From the NCBI GenBank assembly GCA_038327555.1, contig JBBQLD010000180.1:1-8799 (forward strand): a stretch of DNA of 8,799 bases, written 5' to 3'. Positions within the stretch are counted from its first letter, which is position 1, and every line of letters starts with the position of its first letter. Of this stretch, positions 1 to 7,149 are shown one piece after another. The stretch comes from M3007 sp038327555 (GTDB taxonomy: Bacteria; Bacteroidota; Bacteroidia; Chitinophagales; Saprospiraceae). The position numbers were made by a program, and so were the translations under genes. The notes under the pieces were generated by a model. The model saw only the letters and a list, made by a program, of their open reading frames with translations, ran no database searches and was not told where the DNA came from.

Positions 1-3
1 GCT

Positions 4-43
4 GAGTGTTTGCACACACGAGCACTCAAAAGTGCAAGCACTC
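4..43. repeat. 12-bp stem-loop at left end of repeat region
   Basis: GAGTGTTTGCAC (4-15) pairs with GTGCAAGCACTC (32-43), giving a 12-bp stem with one G-T wobble and a 16-base loop. A near copy of the left arm, GAGTGCTTGCAC, lies at 415-426 on the right side of the long inverted repeat. The motif is therefore present three times, in alternating orientation. Confidence 0.55.
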
Positions 44-430
44 GTGCAAAGCGCACTTGATGCGGACAGATCCCGTCAGGATGACAACTCACGTTGAGCG
101 ATAGATAGGAAGTGTTTAAACAATTGATCTCTTATAATTACTTGATTTTCATAAGAAGATGTGTGCATACCGTAGGTCAAGACCTGTGCCGACCTAAGTC
201 GGGAAGACTTCAAGTGATTCGGCTGCACGGAGAGAAAATTGTGCATGCTACTCTACCAATGCCGCATAGCAGTCTTGGTGTCCGTTGTTTGCACGATGTG
301 GCGAATAATCGTATTTTGCTTTACCTCGGTTGTCATATCAAAGCTTGGTTGTGGATACAAATGTCGTGGCTTTGTCATTCTGGCGGAAACCTTCCGCATC
401 AAGTGCGCTTAGGTTGAGTGCTTGCACCTT
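29..430. repeat. Imperfect long inverted repeat, possible small mobile element
   Basis: Bases 29-87 match the reverse complement of 372-430 without gaps at 48 of 59 positions, including a perfect 17-bp core (49-65 against 394-410). The arms enclose a 284-bp core with no recognisable gene. This layout fits a miniature inverted-repeat element or a paired intergenic repeat family; no transposase or clear target-site duplication is visible. A 12-bp exact direct copy of part of the arm (GCGCACTTGATG) recurs at 473-484, followed by a degenerate continuation, so the arm sequence is a repeat in its own right. Structure is seen directly; the mobile-element reading is inference. Confidence 0.6.
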
Positions 431-559
431 TAGACTGACATTTCATGCCTTTAGGACAAATACTCAGGGTACGCGCACTTGATGAGAATCCCGAGTGGTT
501 CGCATAGGCGTTCGGGAGACTTTAACACCTACTATCGTGCCCCTGCCACTAGTCTGGTT

Positions 560-579
560 GCTGTCCGAAATCGGACAGC
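560..579. promoter_or_regulatory. Operator-like palindrome upstream of response regulator gene
   Basis: GCTGTCCGA (560-568) and TCGGACAGC (571-579) are perfect 9-bp inverted arms around a central AA. It lies about 70 bp before the ATG of the NtrC-type regulator and is not followed by a T-run, so a protein-binding site is likelier than a terminator. As I recall, palindromes of the form TGTYCG-N4-CGRACA often precede sigma-54 regulator and ABC-permease genes in Bacteroidota. Autoregulation by the adjacent regulator is inference. Confidence 0.55.
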
Positions 580-600
580 CTTTCAAAAAAAATCCATTGA

Positions 601-633
601 TTTGCATTCGCTTGGCTGAAAGCGTTGTCTTTG
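601..633 (+). promoter_or_regulatory. Possible Bacteroidota-type promoter for the regulator operon
   Basis: TTTG at 601-604 is followed after 21 bases by TGTCTTTG at 626-633, close to the Bacteroidota housekeeping consensus TTTG / TAnnTTTG (one mismatch in the -7 box). It would start transcription around 640, leaving a very short leader before the ATG at 649 or 655. The palindrome at 560-579 would lie just upstream of the -33 element, a position suited to an activator. Weak motif, so tentative. Confidence 0.25.
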
Positions 634-648
634 CGCCAGCAACAAATT

Positions 649-2025
649 ATGGACATGAACGAATCCTCCCTACTTATCGTAGACGACAACCAAGGCGTGC
701 TCAGCGCGGGCAAACTTTTTCTCAAACGCCACTTCGCTGAGGTGGATACAACCAAAGATCCCGAGGAGATCCCCGCATACTTGAAGGAAAAACGTTACGC
801 ACTCATTCTGCTCGACATGAATTTTGGGCGCAGCGCCAAAAACACCGGGCAGGAGGGCTTCGATTGGTTGGCGCGTATTTTGGAGATTGACCCAGGCGCC
901 GTGGTAGTACTCATCACGGCTTATGGCGATGTTGAGTTGGCCGTGAGGGCCATCAAAAACGGCGCGACAGATTTCGTGCTCAAGCCTTGGGACAACGAAA
1001 AACTGCTCGCGACACTTTCCTCCGCCCTGCGACTAAAGGCCAGTAGAGAGGAGAATAACCAATTAAAAACCAAACAGTTAGGCCGAAATATGGCTGCTGC
1101 CAGCGATCTGCCAGAAATGATTTTCCAAAGCCGCGCGATGCAGCAGGTCTGGGAAACCGTACAGCTTGTGGCCGAAACGGATGCCAATGTACTTCTGCTC
1201 GGCGAAAACGGTACGGGCAAGGATTTGGTAGCGCAAGCCATTCATGCGCAAAGCGGTCGGTCTAAGGAAAATTTTGTCAAAGTAGACATGGGGGCCATCA
1301 CAGAGTCCTTGTTTGAGAGCGAACTTTTCGGCCACGTCAAAGGCGCCTTTACGGATGCTCGCGAGGATCGTCCGGGACGCTTCGAGGCTGCGGATGGAGG
1401 CACCATTTTTTTAGATGAAATCAGTAATCTTACACTCGGGTCACAAGCCAAACTGCTTACCGTATTACAAAACCGCACAGTCACACGGGTAGGCTCTAAC
1501 CGTTCGCGCCAGGTGAATGTGCGGGTCATCTCTGCGACCAACCAAAACCTGTTTGATGGGGTGAAAAACCGTGTTTTCCGACAGGATCTGCTTTACCGCA
1601 TCAATACCATCGAAATCCAATTGCCGCCGCTTCGTGACCGTACGGACGATATTGAGCCGCTCGCACAACACTTTATGAAGGATTTTGCCCGAAAATACAA
1701 TCGGCCTGTGAATGGACTCAGCGCGGCACTTTTGAAAGAAATGCACCGCTATCCCTGGCCAGGTAATATTCGTGAATTACAACACGCCGTGGAGCGGGCA
1801 GTCATCATGTCAAAAACCGAAAAGCTTCAGCCAGAAGATTTCTTTTTCCGTGAAGCAGGCCAAAATTCCGAAATGGATTTGCCCACCATGAACCTTGACG
1901 ACATGGAAAAGCAATTGATTATGAGGGCTTTACAGAAGTATCACGGCAATATTACGGAAGCGGCAACGGAACTTGGGCTGACGCGGGCATCGCTGTATCG
2001 AAGGTTGGAGAAGTATCAGCTGTGA
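649..2025 (+). CDS. Sigma-54-dependent NtrC-family response regulator
   Basis: This 458-residue protein is a two-component response regulator that would activate sigma-54 promoters. Domains in order: a receiver domain (about 6-125) with acidic pocket D12/D13, phospho-acceptor D56, T90 and K112; an AAA+ sigma-54 activation domain (about 155-390) with Walker A GENGTGKD (185-192), the sigma-54 contact loop as GAFTDA (232-237) and Walker B GGTIFLDE (250-257); and a C-terminal Fis-type helix-turn-helix (about 435-458). I chose ATG 649 because a longer frame begins only at a TTG at 625 and adds residues outside the receiver fold; ATG 655 is an equally possible start. It heads a same-strand group with the bestrophin and histidine kinase genes, and the kinase is its probable partner. 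The GAFTDA variant replaces the usual second Gly with Asp, which I remember as common in Bacteroidota members. Target genes cannot be told from this window. Confidence 0.96.
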   Translation: MDMNESSLLIVDDNQGVLSAGKLFLKRHFAEVDTTKDPEEIPAYLKEKRYALILLDMNFGRSAKNTGQEGFDWLARILEIDPGAVVVLITAYGDVELAVRAIKNGATDFVLKPWDNEKLLATLSSALRLKASREENNQLKTKQLGRNMAAASDLPEMIFQSRAMQQVWETVQLVAETDANVLLLGENGTGKDLVAQAIHAQSGRSKENFVKVDMGAITESLFESELFGHVKGAFTDAREDRPGRFEAADGGTIFLDEISNLTLGSQAKLLTVLQNRTVTRVGSNRSRQVNVRVISATNQNLFDGVKNRVFRQDLLYRINTIEIQLPPLRDRTDDIEPLAQHFMKDFARKYNRPVNGLSAALLKEMHRYPWPGNIRELQHAVERAVIMSKTEKLQPEDFFFREAGQNSEMDLPTMNLDDMEKQLIMRALQKYHGNITEAATELGLTRASLYRRLEKYQL

Positions 2026-2038
2026 GGAGGGTTTTGTA

Positions 2039-2071
2039 TTTGTTTTGGCCAAATCACTTCAGGTAACTTTC
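2039..2071 (+). promoter_or_regulatory. Possible internal promoter before the bestrophin gene
   Basis: TTTG at 2039-2042 and TAACTTTC at 2064-2071 are separated by 21 bases, near the Bacteroidota TTTG / TAnnTTTG pattern with the last base off. It lies in the 68-bp gap between the regulator and bestrophin genes and could give the downstream pair its own transcript. Only a motif match; the three genes could equally be one transcript, since no terminator is visible in the gap. Confidence 0.22.
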
Positions 2072-2093
2072 CTTTGCCAGCAAAAGTATTCCA

Positions 2094-2972
2094 ATGATTG
2101 CACACGACCCAAAAGCATGGTTCTCCTGGCCCTACCATTTTCACCGCTCCGACACAGTTCGGCGACTGTTTCCCTGGATTTTGTTGGTTTTTGCATATTC
2201 AGGTTTCATTGCCTGGCTGGAAATAGAAGTCTGGCAACTCAGTGAAAAAAGCCACCTCCGCAATATAACCATCATGCACACGCTGTTGGGGTTTGTCATT
2301 TCGTTTTTACTGGTATTTCGCACCAATACCGCTTATGAACGCTGGTGGGAGGGGCGTAAACTTTGGGGCGCTTTAACGAATAACAGCCGCAACCTGGCCA
2401 TGAAACTCTCCGCCATTTTGCCTGCCGGGGATTCAAACCGCAATTTCTTCAGACAAGTCATTCCGATGTACGCTTCCGCGTTAAAAAACCACCTATGCAG
2501 CGAAGACACCCGCATCGAACTTTTTGATGATCTGCCACCAGAAGTCCAGCAAAAAATAGATCTGGGAAAACATATTCCCAATCAGGTGGCTTCTTTGATG
2601 ATACGCCAGATACACGATATGTTTGAGGGAAAAAAAATAACGGGCGAACAACTGTTATTCCTCAACAATGAATTGCAATCCTTCACCGATATTTGTGGCG
2701 CCTGTGAGCGCATCAAAAACACACCAATTCCGTATTCTTATAGTGTGTTTATCAAAAAATTCATCCTGATTTATGTTGCCACGCTGCCCTTCGGATTTGT
2801 ATTTAGTTTGGGCTATTGGGTCATCCCTATTGTTGGATTTATCTTTTATGTCCTGGCGAGTTTAGAACTGATTGCCGAAGAAATCGAGGAGCCGTTTGGT
2901 GCGGATGAAAACGATCTACCCTTGGGCAAAATGGCGCGAGGGATTCAGGTACACATCCACGAACTTATCTGA
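2094..2972 (+). CDS. Bestrophin family (UPF0187) anion channel
   Basis: The 292-residue product belongs to the bacterial bestrophin family, inner-membrane homopentameric ion channels related to animal calcium-activated chloride channels; bacterial members vary in ion selectivity. The sequence shows a first membrane segment (about 25-45), a second (about 58-76) followed by the family signature RTNTAYERWWEGRKLWG (76-92), a conserved ERIKNTPIPYSYS stretch (205-217) leading into two more hydrophobic segments (about 220-260), and the late EIEEPFGADENDLPL motif (263-277). Length is normal for the family and nothing is missing. It sits between a response regulator gene (68 bp upstream) and a histidine kinase gene (2 bp downstream), so it is probably translated together with the kinase. 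A link between channel activity and the two-component pathway is inference from gene order only. Confidence 0.95.
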   Translation: MIAHDPKAWFSWPYHFHRSDTVRRLFPWILLVFAYSGFIAWLEIEVWQLSEKSHLRNITIMHTLLGFVISFLLVFRTNTAYERWWEGRKLWGALTNNSRNLAMKLSAILPAGDSNRNFFRQVIPMYASALKNHLCSEDTRIELFDDLPPEVQQKIDLGKHIPNQVASLMIRQIHDMFEGKKITGEQLLFLNNELQSFTDICGACERIKNTPIPYSYSVFIKKFILIYVATLPFGFVFSLGYWVIPIVGFIFYVLASLELIAEEIEEPFGADENDLPLGKMARGIQVHIHELI

Positions 2973-2974
2973 GC

Positions 2975-4369
2975 ATGCCCCTACTCCGCACTTTTTCTGT
3001 CGCTCTGACTTGGCGCATCGTTATGGTGAGCGTGTCCATCGCAATTTCGGTGGTGATGGGCACGCTTGAAGCGCCACAAATAGCCCTTGCCGTACTGTTC
3101 GGCATCGTGGCCATAAGTTTGGCATTCAGCCTTTTTCGCTATGTGAATGACACCAACCGCCGCCTCGCCCGCTTTTTTGAAAGTGTGCGGTATTCGGATT
3201 TTGCCATTCGGTTTTCTTCGGCCAAAGACAAGGGCGATTCGTTTGCGGAGGTAAACCGCCAGTTCAATGAAGTGCTCGAAGCCTTCCGGCAAACCAGGGC
3301 TGAAAAAGAGGCCAACCTCCTGTTTCTCAATACCATAGTGCAGCACCTCACCGCAGGTATCCTGGTGTTTGATGCTCAATCGGGCGTTTTGGTGTCAAAC
3401 AGCGCGGCCTTCCAATTGCTGGGCGTTTACCGCTTGCATCATCTGCATGATTTACCAGAGCGACACAAGGCCCTCACGCAATTTGTTCAAAACCTGACTT
3501 CCAAGGGCAAAATGCTCTACCAGCCGGAAACCAACCGCCAACTCGCGGTGCAGGGTGTGAGTGTAAGCCTGCAAGGCCGCGCTGTGCGCCTGCTCACGCT
3601 CCAAAACATCTACCCGGAGTTGCAACGCAAAGAGGTGGATGCCTGGCGGAATCTGACACGTGTGCTGCGTCACGAGATCATGAACTCAGTAACGCCCATT
3701 GTCTCCTTGGTAGAAACAGCACAAGAAATTGTAAAACAAGATCTACCCCAAAATGCCGCTACTGCCGACCTCACCGAAGCACTCGAAGTGGTGGCGGTGC
3801 GAAGCCGTGGGTTGGTGAATTTTGTGGAAGCCTATCGTTCGTTCAGTGCTATCCCGCAGCCAAGACTGGAAGATATTTCGGCCAAAACCTTGTTGGAGCG
3901 CGTGGTTCAATTGGCGGTATCAGAAAGCAAAGACTTGAATATCAAGATAGAAGCTTTTATTCAACCCGAAAACCTCCGCCTCCGCGCGGATGCCGGGCAA
4001 TTGGAAATGGTGCTGATCAATCTGGTGAAAAATGCACGCGAAGCTTTTGGCGCATTATCGCCGGCCCCTGAAGAAACTATTTACCGAAGCACCCCACTTA
4101 CCACTCAACACTTACCACTTACCACTCAAAGAATCACCCTCCGGGCAGGCGACGACACGAAAGGCCACCCGTTTATAGAAGTCGAAGACAATGGCCCGGG
4201 TATTCCTACTGAACTTTTGGAGGAGATTTTTATCCCGTTTTTTACCACAAAACCTACTGGTTCGGGCGTAGGCTTGAGTATTTCCAAGCAGATTATGCAA
4301 TTGCATGGGGGTGATATTCGGGTAAGTACGGGTACGGGCGGTGGGGCGCGGTTTGTGTTGGAGTTTTGA
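2975..4369 (+). CDS. Membrane sensor histidine kinase, NtrB/NtrY-like
   Basis: A 464-residue sensor kinase. Two hydrophobic segments (about 11-30 and 36-55) anchor it with almost no periplasmic loop, so it probably senses a membrane or cytoplasmic cue. A short linker (about 56-110) and a PAS-like domain (about 115-210) follow. The phospho-acceptor His233 is in the H-box RHEIMNS (232-238). The catalytic ATPase domain has the N-box LINLVKNAREAF (348-359... ending about 358), G1 box DNGPGIP (405-411), an FTTKP F-box (423-427) and the G2 box GSGVGLS (429-435). It begins 2 bp after the bestrophin stop, implying translational coupling, and most likely phosphorylates the NtrC-type regulator encoded first in the operon. 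Odd: the region between the N-box and G1 box is about 20 residues longer than I expect and contains PLTTQHL-PLTTQRI, encoded by a 7-bp tandem repeat (4095-4129). Confidence 0.95.
   Translation: MPLLRTFSVALTWRIVMVSVSIAISVVMGTLEAPQIALAVLFGIVAISLAFSLFRYVNDTNRRLARFFESVRYSDFAIRFSSAKDKGDSFAEVNRQFNEVLEAFRQTRAEKEANLLFLNTIVQHLTAGILVFDAQSGVLVSNSAAFQLLGVYRLHHLHDLPERHKALTQFVQNLTSKGKMLYQPETNRQLAVQGVSVSLQGRAVRLLTLQNIYPELQRKEVDAWRNLTRVLRHEIMNSVTPIVSLVETAQEIVKQDLPQNAATADLTEALEVVAVRSRGLVNFVEAYRSFSAIPQPRLEDISAKTLLERVVQLAVSESKDLNIKIEAFIQPENLRLRADAGQLEMVLINLVKNAREAFGALSPAPEETIYRSTPLTTQHLPLTTQRITLRAGDDTKGHPFIEVEDNGPGIPTELLEEIFIPFFTTKPTGSGVGLSISKQIMQLHGGDIRVSTGTGGGARFVLEF
4095..4129 (+). repeat. Heptanucleotide tandem repeat, 5 units, inside kinase gene
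   Basis: Five contiguous 7-bp units fill 35 bp: CACTTAC (first, third and fourth) and CACTCAA (second and fifth). They encode residues about 374-385 of the histidine kinase, where the protein repeats PLTTQ with a 21-bp period. Because 7 is not a multiple of 3, gain or loss of one or two units would shift the frame before the G1 and G2 ATP-binding boxes. Units are seen directly; phase variation is inference. Confidence 0.85.
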
Positions 4370-4377
4370 CAGTAATT

Positions 4378-4412
4378 GAAACCTATAAGGTTTTCAAAAC
4401 CTTATAGGTTTC
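4378..4412. terminator. 35-bp inverted repeat between convergent genes, possible bidirectional terminator
   Basis: Seventeen bases (4378-4394) pair perfectly with 4396-4412 around the single base C4395; in RNA the innermost pairs would open into a small loop. It starts 8 bp after the kinase stop and ends 25 bp before the stop of the minus-strand gene, so it can serve both converging transcripts. No clear T-run follows on either side, which weakens a standard intrinsic terminator call. I recall this AAACCTATAAGG-type palindrome as a frequent intergenic repeat in this lineage. Confidence 0.6.
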
Positions 4413-4437
4413 CCACCAAAACGATAAAACGAGGCTA

Positions 4438-5955
4438 TCACATTTGAAAAACCACCAACTTGGCCGTGCCGAGCATATTGCCTGCTTGTGTCAGTTGGAA
4501 GAAATAAACGCCATTGGCCAGGCCGTTTAGTCCAATTGTTTGCGAATCAAGGCCTTTCTCCACTTCGCCTATGCGCACGAGCGAGCCAAAAGCATTGACC
4601 AATACGTACTGAACAGGCTTGCTTAATGTCCAACTTGGGTCAATCAACAAGCTGACATGATCTTGCGCAGGGTTCGGGAAGAGCGATAAACCCTCTTGAA
4701 TTTTTCCTGCCGGATCAGTTGCAGACACAGGTGCATTGATGCCCAGTGTATCGCAAGGGCTGCCGGGGAGATCGTAGAGGCGGAAGTTGGGAAAATAGGG
4801 GAGGGTGCGGGCGTTGGCGACAGGCAGTTGGACATCCTGCGGCACGAAATTGATGTTCGCAATTCCAATTTCCTCAGGGTTTTTCAATACATGGAAATAA
4901 CGGGCACGGGAGGGAATATTGCCATAAATTTTTTCATCTGGGCCATTCACGAGGTAATGAAAAGTATTACCCGGTACGGTATAAGGCCCTTGACCATAAG
5001 AAAAACGCATGGTGTCCAGTTTTGGAGTATTGGATTCCAAGTCTGCTCGAAAAAGTACATTGTGGGAAGTAGCGAATAAATAGCGGCCAGAAGGTGAGAA
5101 CACTACGCCGCCTCCCGCGAACCAGTGCGCGGGCGCAGGCAATTCAAGAGACTCACTTAGCAGCCCTGCACATCGGTCAAAGCCCAGCACTGTCACTTTG
5201 CAGTCGCCCCAATTGGCTATCATACTCCCATCAAGCGATGCGGATGTCTGGCCTTGGTGCTCACAAGTACCGTTACCCAAGCTCATTATTTGTGGAGGCA
5301 TGGCTTCAAAACCTTGTGGGGATAGTAAGAAGATGTGCCATTTTACATTGCCAAATTCTGGCACCAGCACCCACCAATCTCGCCCATTTGCATGACGAAC
5401 TGCGGTGGAACTCCCCAAATCCGCATCCAACAATACATTGTTTTTGGAGGCCACGTCACCCAAACCATTTTGCAGCGACATATCTATCACAGAATAATAG
5501 AATGGGCCAAGGCGCAGTTTTCGCCCCGGGTCATACGCCGCACCAATTTGCAATAGACAGTAGCGGAGTGAATCATCTGGCATCGGCAAGTTCAGTGCTC
5601 CTTGCGGCACGATGTAGCCTTTCCATGGACATACCTGCTCGCTTATGCTCCCCGGATTAAGGCCAGAACCATTGGGCATTACCACATGGTTGCGATTGGC
5701 AACCTCACAGCCATTGGAATAAAAAAGCAAGTTTCCTTCAGGGTCTGAAGCCACAGATGAAGTGCTTTCGAGATTGAAAGCGAGGGGCGTTTGCGCTACT
5801 TGTAACCCTCCGTTCTGAAAGCGCAATTCAAACTGCCCATAGCCTGGAACTCCCGGGAACTCCTCGTAGCCACCGAGCCACACCTTGTCCGATAGTTGGG
5901 CATGAAGGCTTAAATATGAAAGCCCAAAAAGTATCGTAGCGTACAATTTTTTCAT
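4438..5955 (-). CDS. Secreted beta-propeller-like protein with T9SS type A sorting domain
   Basis: The 505-residue product starts with a signal peptide (MKKLYATILFGLSYLSLHAQ; cleavage probably before Q20) and ends with a T9SS sorting domain (about 425-505) that begins LFPNPAQDHV and includes GLANGVYFFQL. It should be exported by Sec, then moved across the outer membrane by the type IX system and attached to the surface or released. The middle (about 21-400) has propeller-like repeats such as DPEGNLLFYSNG, SLDGSMIANWGD and SPSGRYLFATS, each a strand-turn-strand pattern, and ends in the FPNFRLYDLPGSPCDTLG stretch I associate with this Bacteroidota family before the sorting tail. The start at 5955 is chosen because the frame extends upstream to 6000 only with a charged, non-signal sequence. 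It lies 10 bp after a broken paralogue, probably in one transcript. Ligand or enzymatic role unknown. Confidence 0.88.
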   Translation of the reverse strand: MKKLYATILFGLSYLSLHAQLSDKVWLGGYEEFPGVPGYGQFELRFQNGGLQVAQTPLAFNLESTSSVASDPEGNLLFYSNGCEVANRNHVVMPNGSGLNPGSISEQVCPWKGYIVPQGALNLPMPDDSLRYCLLQIGAAYDPGRKLRLGPFYYSVIDMSLQNGLGDVASKNNVLLDADLGSSTAVRHANGRDWWVLVPEFGNVKWHIFLLSPQGFEAMPPQIMSLGNGTCEHQGQTSASLDGSMIANWGDCKVTVLGFDRCAGLLSESLELPAPAHWFAGGGVVFSPSGRYLFATSHNVLFRADLESNTPKLDTMRFSYGQGPYTVPGNTFHYLVNGPDEKIYGNIPSRARYFHVLKNPEEIGIANINFVPQDVQLPVANARTLPYFPNFRLYDLPGSPCDTLGINAPVSATDPAGKIQEGLSLFPNPAQDHVSLLIDPSWTLSKPVQYVLVNAFGSLVRIGEVEKGLDSQTIGLNGLANGVYFFQLTQAGNMLGTAKLVVFQM

Positions 5956-5965
5956 TTTGCGCAGT

Positions 5966-7067
5966 TTAATTTTTGTCCTTTTTTTTGTCCGATTCCGCAT
6001 TCTTCTTATTCTCCTCTCGCCTTTTGAAGGCCAACTCTGCCATATTTAGATCTCGTGCTCTGGGCTGACTACCAGGTTGTGCATTTTTAAATAACGGCGG
6101 TAATAGCGTGTAGCCTTCCATCTTGGTGAGCGCGGATGGATACCAATCACTTTTGGTAAAGCCGTCACCCGGTTTTTGGTCATTGATGGTGTCACAAGGC
6201 GAGCCTTCCCATTCTCCGAGACGGTAGTTGGGAAAGAGGCACATGGTGCCGCTGTTGTACTTAGGCAGTGTAAGCCCGTGCTGTTCTACATCGGCCGCCT
6301 GACCGGGCAAATCGGGGTTGTGGATGAGGTGCATGGAAAGGGTGCTGTTGGTAGTAGCGTAGTAAATTTTTCCATCAGGCGCAAGGTTAGGGAAAAAAAA
6401 GCCGGTGACAAAAGGCTCTTGTGGTGAAGCTTTACCATCGAAGTATGCCAACGTGTCCAAAGTACCACCGATATTGGTTGCGCTCAGATCTAATACTGTC
6501 ACTACCTGCCAGGAGGATAGGTAGAGGTGTTTCGAATTAGGTGCAAATACTGTGGCGAAGCCGAAAAAATCATCGATACCAAAGGGAAGTACGCGGAAAT
6601 TGCTGAAAATCCCGTTACATCGGTCGAAGTCATAGATATATAGGCCATGGTTGCCATCTGCCCGTACATAAGTATGGCCGTCGGGGGATATGGCGTTGAC
6701 AGACTGGTATTCTATTCCTGGGAAATGGATATGCTGCTGTCCAGTCGTCCCATATTATCCCTGGGTTTATATGGTCGCCATTGAGCATGATTTCGTGGGT
6801 AGTATCACGTATGGCCATGCCATTGGTATAAAATTCCAGGACTCCGGATGAATCGCTGCATACGCCACAATAAAAATCTATATCTACTTTCTTCTTTTCA
6901 GTATAAATTAAAGGCGGCATGGTTGAGAAGTTCATATTCGCTCCTCCGAGTAGCGGGTGGATGCTCTCATTGTCATATCCCCACATCCAATTGTAGTCGT
7001 GCTTTTGTGCTATGCATAGTAAAGGCGTGGTCGAAAAGGCTATGAGGAGAATTTGTTTGAATAACAT
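5966..7067 (-). pseudogene. Broken paralogue of the downstream secreted propeller protein (frameshift plus internal deletion)
   Basis: Two reading frames make up one damaged gene. The first (7067 down to about 6757) encodes a signal peptide (MLFKQILLIAFSTTPLLCIAQ, cut probably after IA) and a body ending INPGIIWDDW; the second (from about 6727 to 5966) continues IEYQSVNAISPDGHTYV, YDFDRCNGIF and FPNYRLGEWEGSPCDT. Both halves align in order with the intact gene at 4438-5955: NPG, then the DG turn, then FDRC, then SPCDT. The switch must lie between 6727 and 6757, because the second frame has a stop at 6755-6757. Compared with the intact gene, roughly 110 residues between NPG (100-102) and the E-x-Q...DG segment (232-243) are missing. 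The end also differs: no sorting domain, but a Lys/Glu-rich tail ending KNAESDKKKDKN. A sequencing error could explain the shift but not the missing block. Confidence 0.8.
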
Positions 7068-7097
7068 GGCAGAATTTGCTGGAAATGGAGGGGAGAG

Positions 7098-7134
7098 AAA
7101 AAAGAGCAACCGCTGCTGTGCACAGCGGTTGCTC
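7098..7134 (-). terminator. Intrinsic terminator after T9SS tail fragment
   Basis: A perfect 12-bp stem (7104-7115 with 7123-7134; GAGCAACCGCTG) with a 7-base loop is followed on the minus strand by six T residues (7103-7098). It lies 15 bp beyond the stop of the fragment at 7150 and 31 bp before the start of the broken gene, leaving almost no room for a promoter of the latter. Confidence 0.85.
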
Positions 7135-7149
7135 CCCCAAAAATGAAAC

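Larger units (their letters stand above)
1..648. other. Gene-free region with repeats
   Basis: No convincing coding sequence is visible here. A GTG-started frame at 112-417 is open for 101 codons, but it is rich in Cys, His and Trp, matches no family I know, and lies across the inverted repeat described separately, so I treat it as chance. The stretch contains a hairpin at 4-43, a long imperfect inverted repeat at 29-87/372-430, short stem-loops such as 189-202 (5-bp stem, CTAA loop), and an operator-like palindrome at 560-579. The last ~70 bases before 649 probably hold the promoter of the regulator gene. Confidence 0.7.

Noticed and set aside
112..417. Open frame of 101 codons on the plus strand
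   Set aside because: It needs a GTG start, has an odd composition, matches no family I know and overlaps the right arm of the inverted repeat.
1..500. CRISPR array or integron attC sites
   Set aside because: The repeated arms are in mixed orientation with irregular spacing, and no cas or integrase gene is present.
489..517. Stem-loop with 6-bp arms TCCCGA/TCGGGA
   Set aside because: Short arms and a 17-base loop; could easily occur by chance.
613..628. Possible sigma-54 promoter (TGGC ... TTGT) before the regulator gene
   Set aside because: The distance between the GG and the second element is one base too long and the conserved GC is absent.
4696..5660. Plus-strand open frames within the minus-strand propeller gene
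   Set aside because: They are shadows of a strong minus-strand gene with signal peptide and sorting domain.
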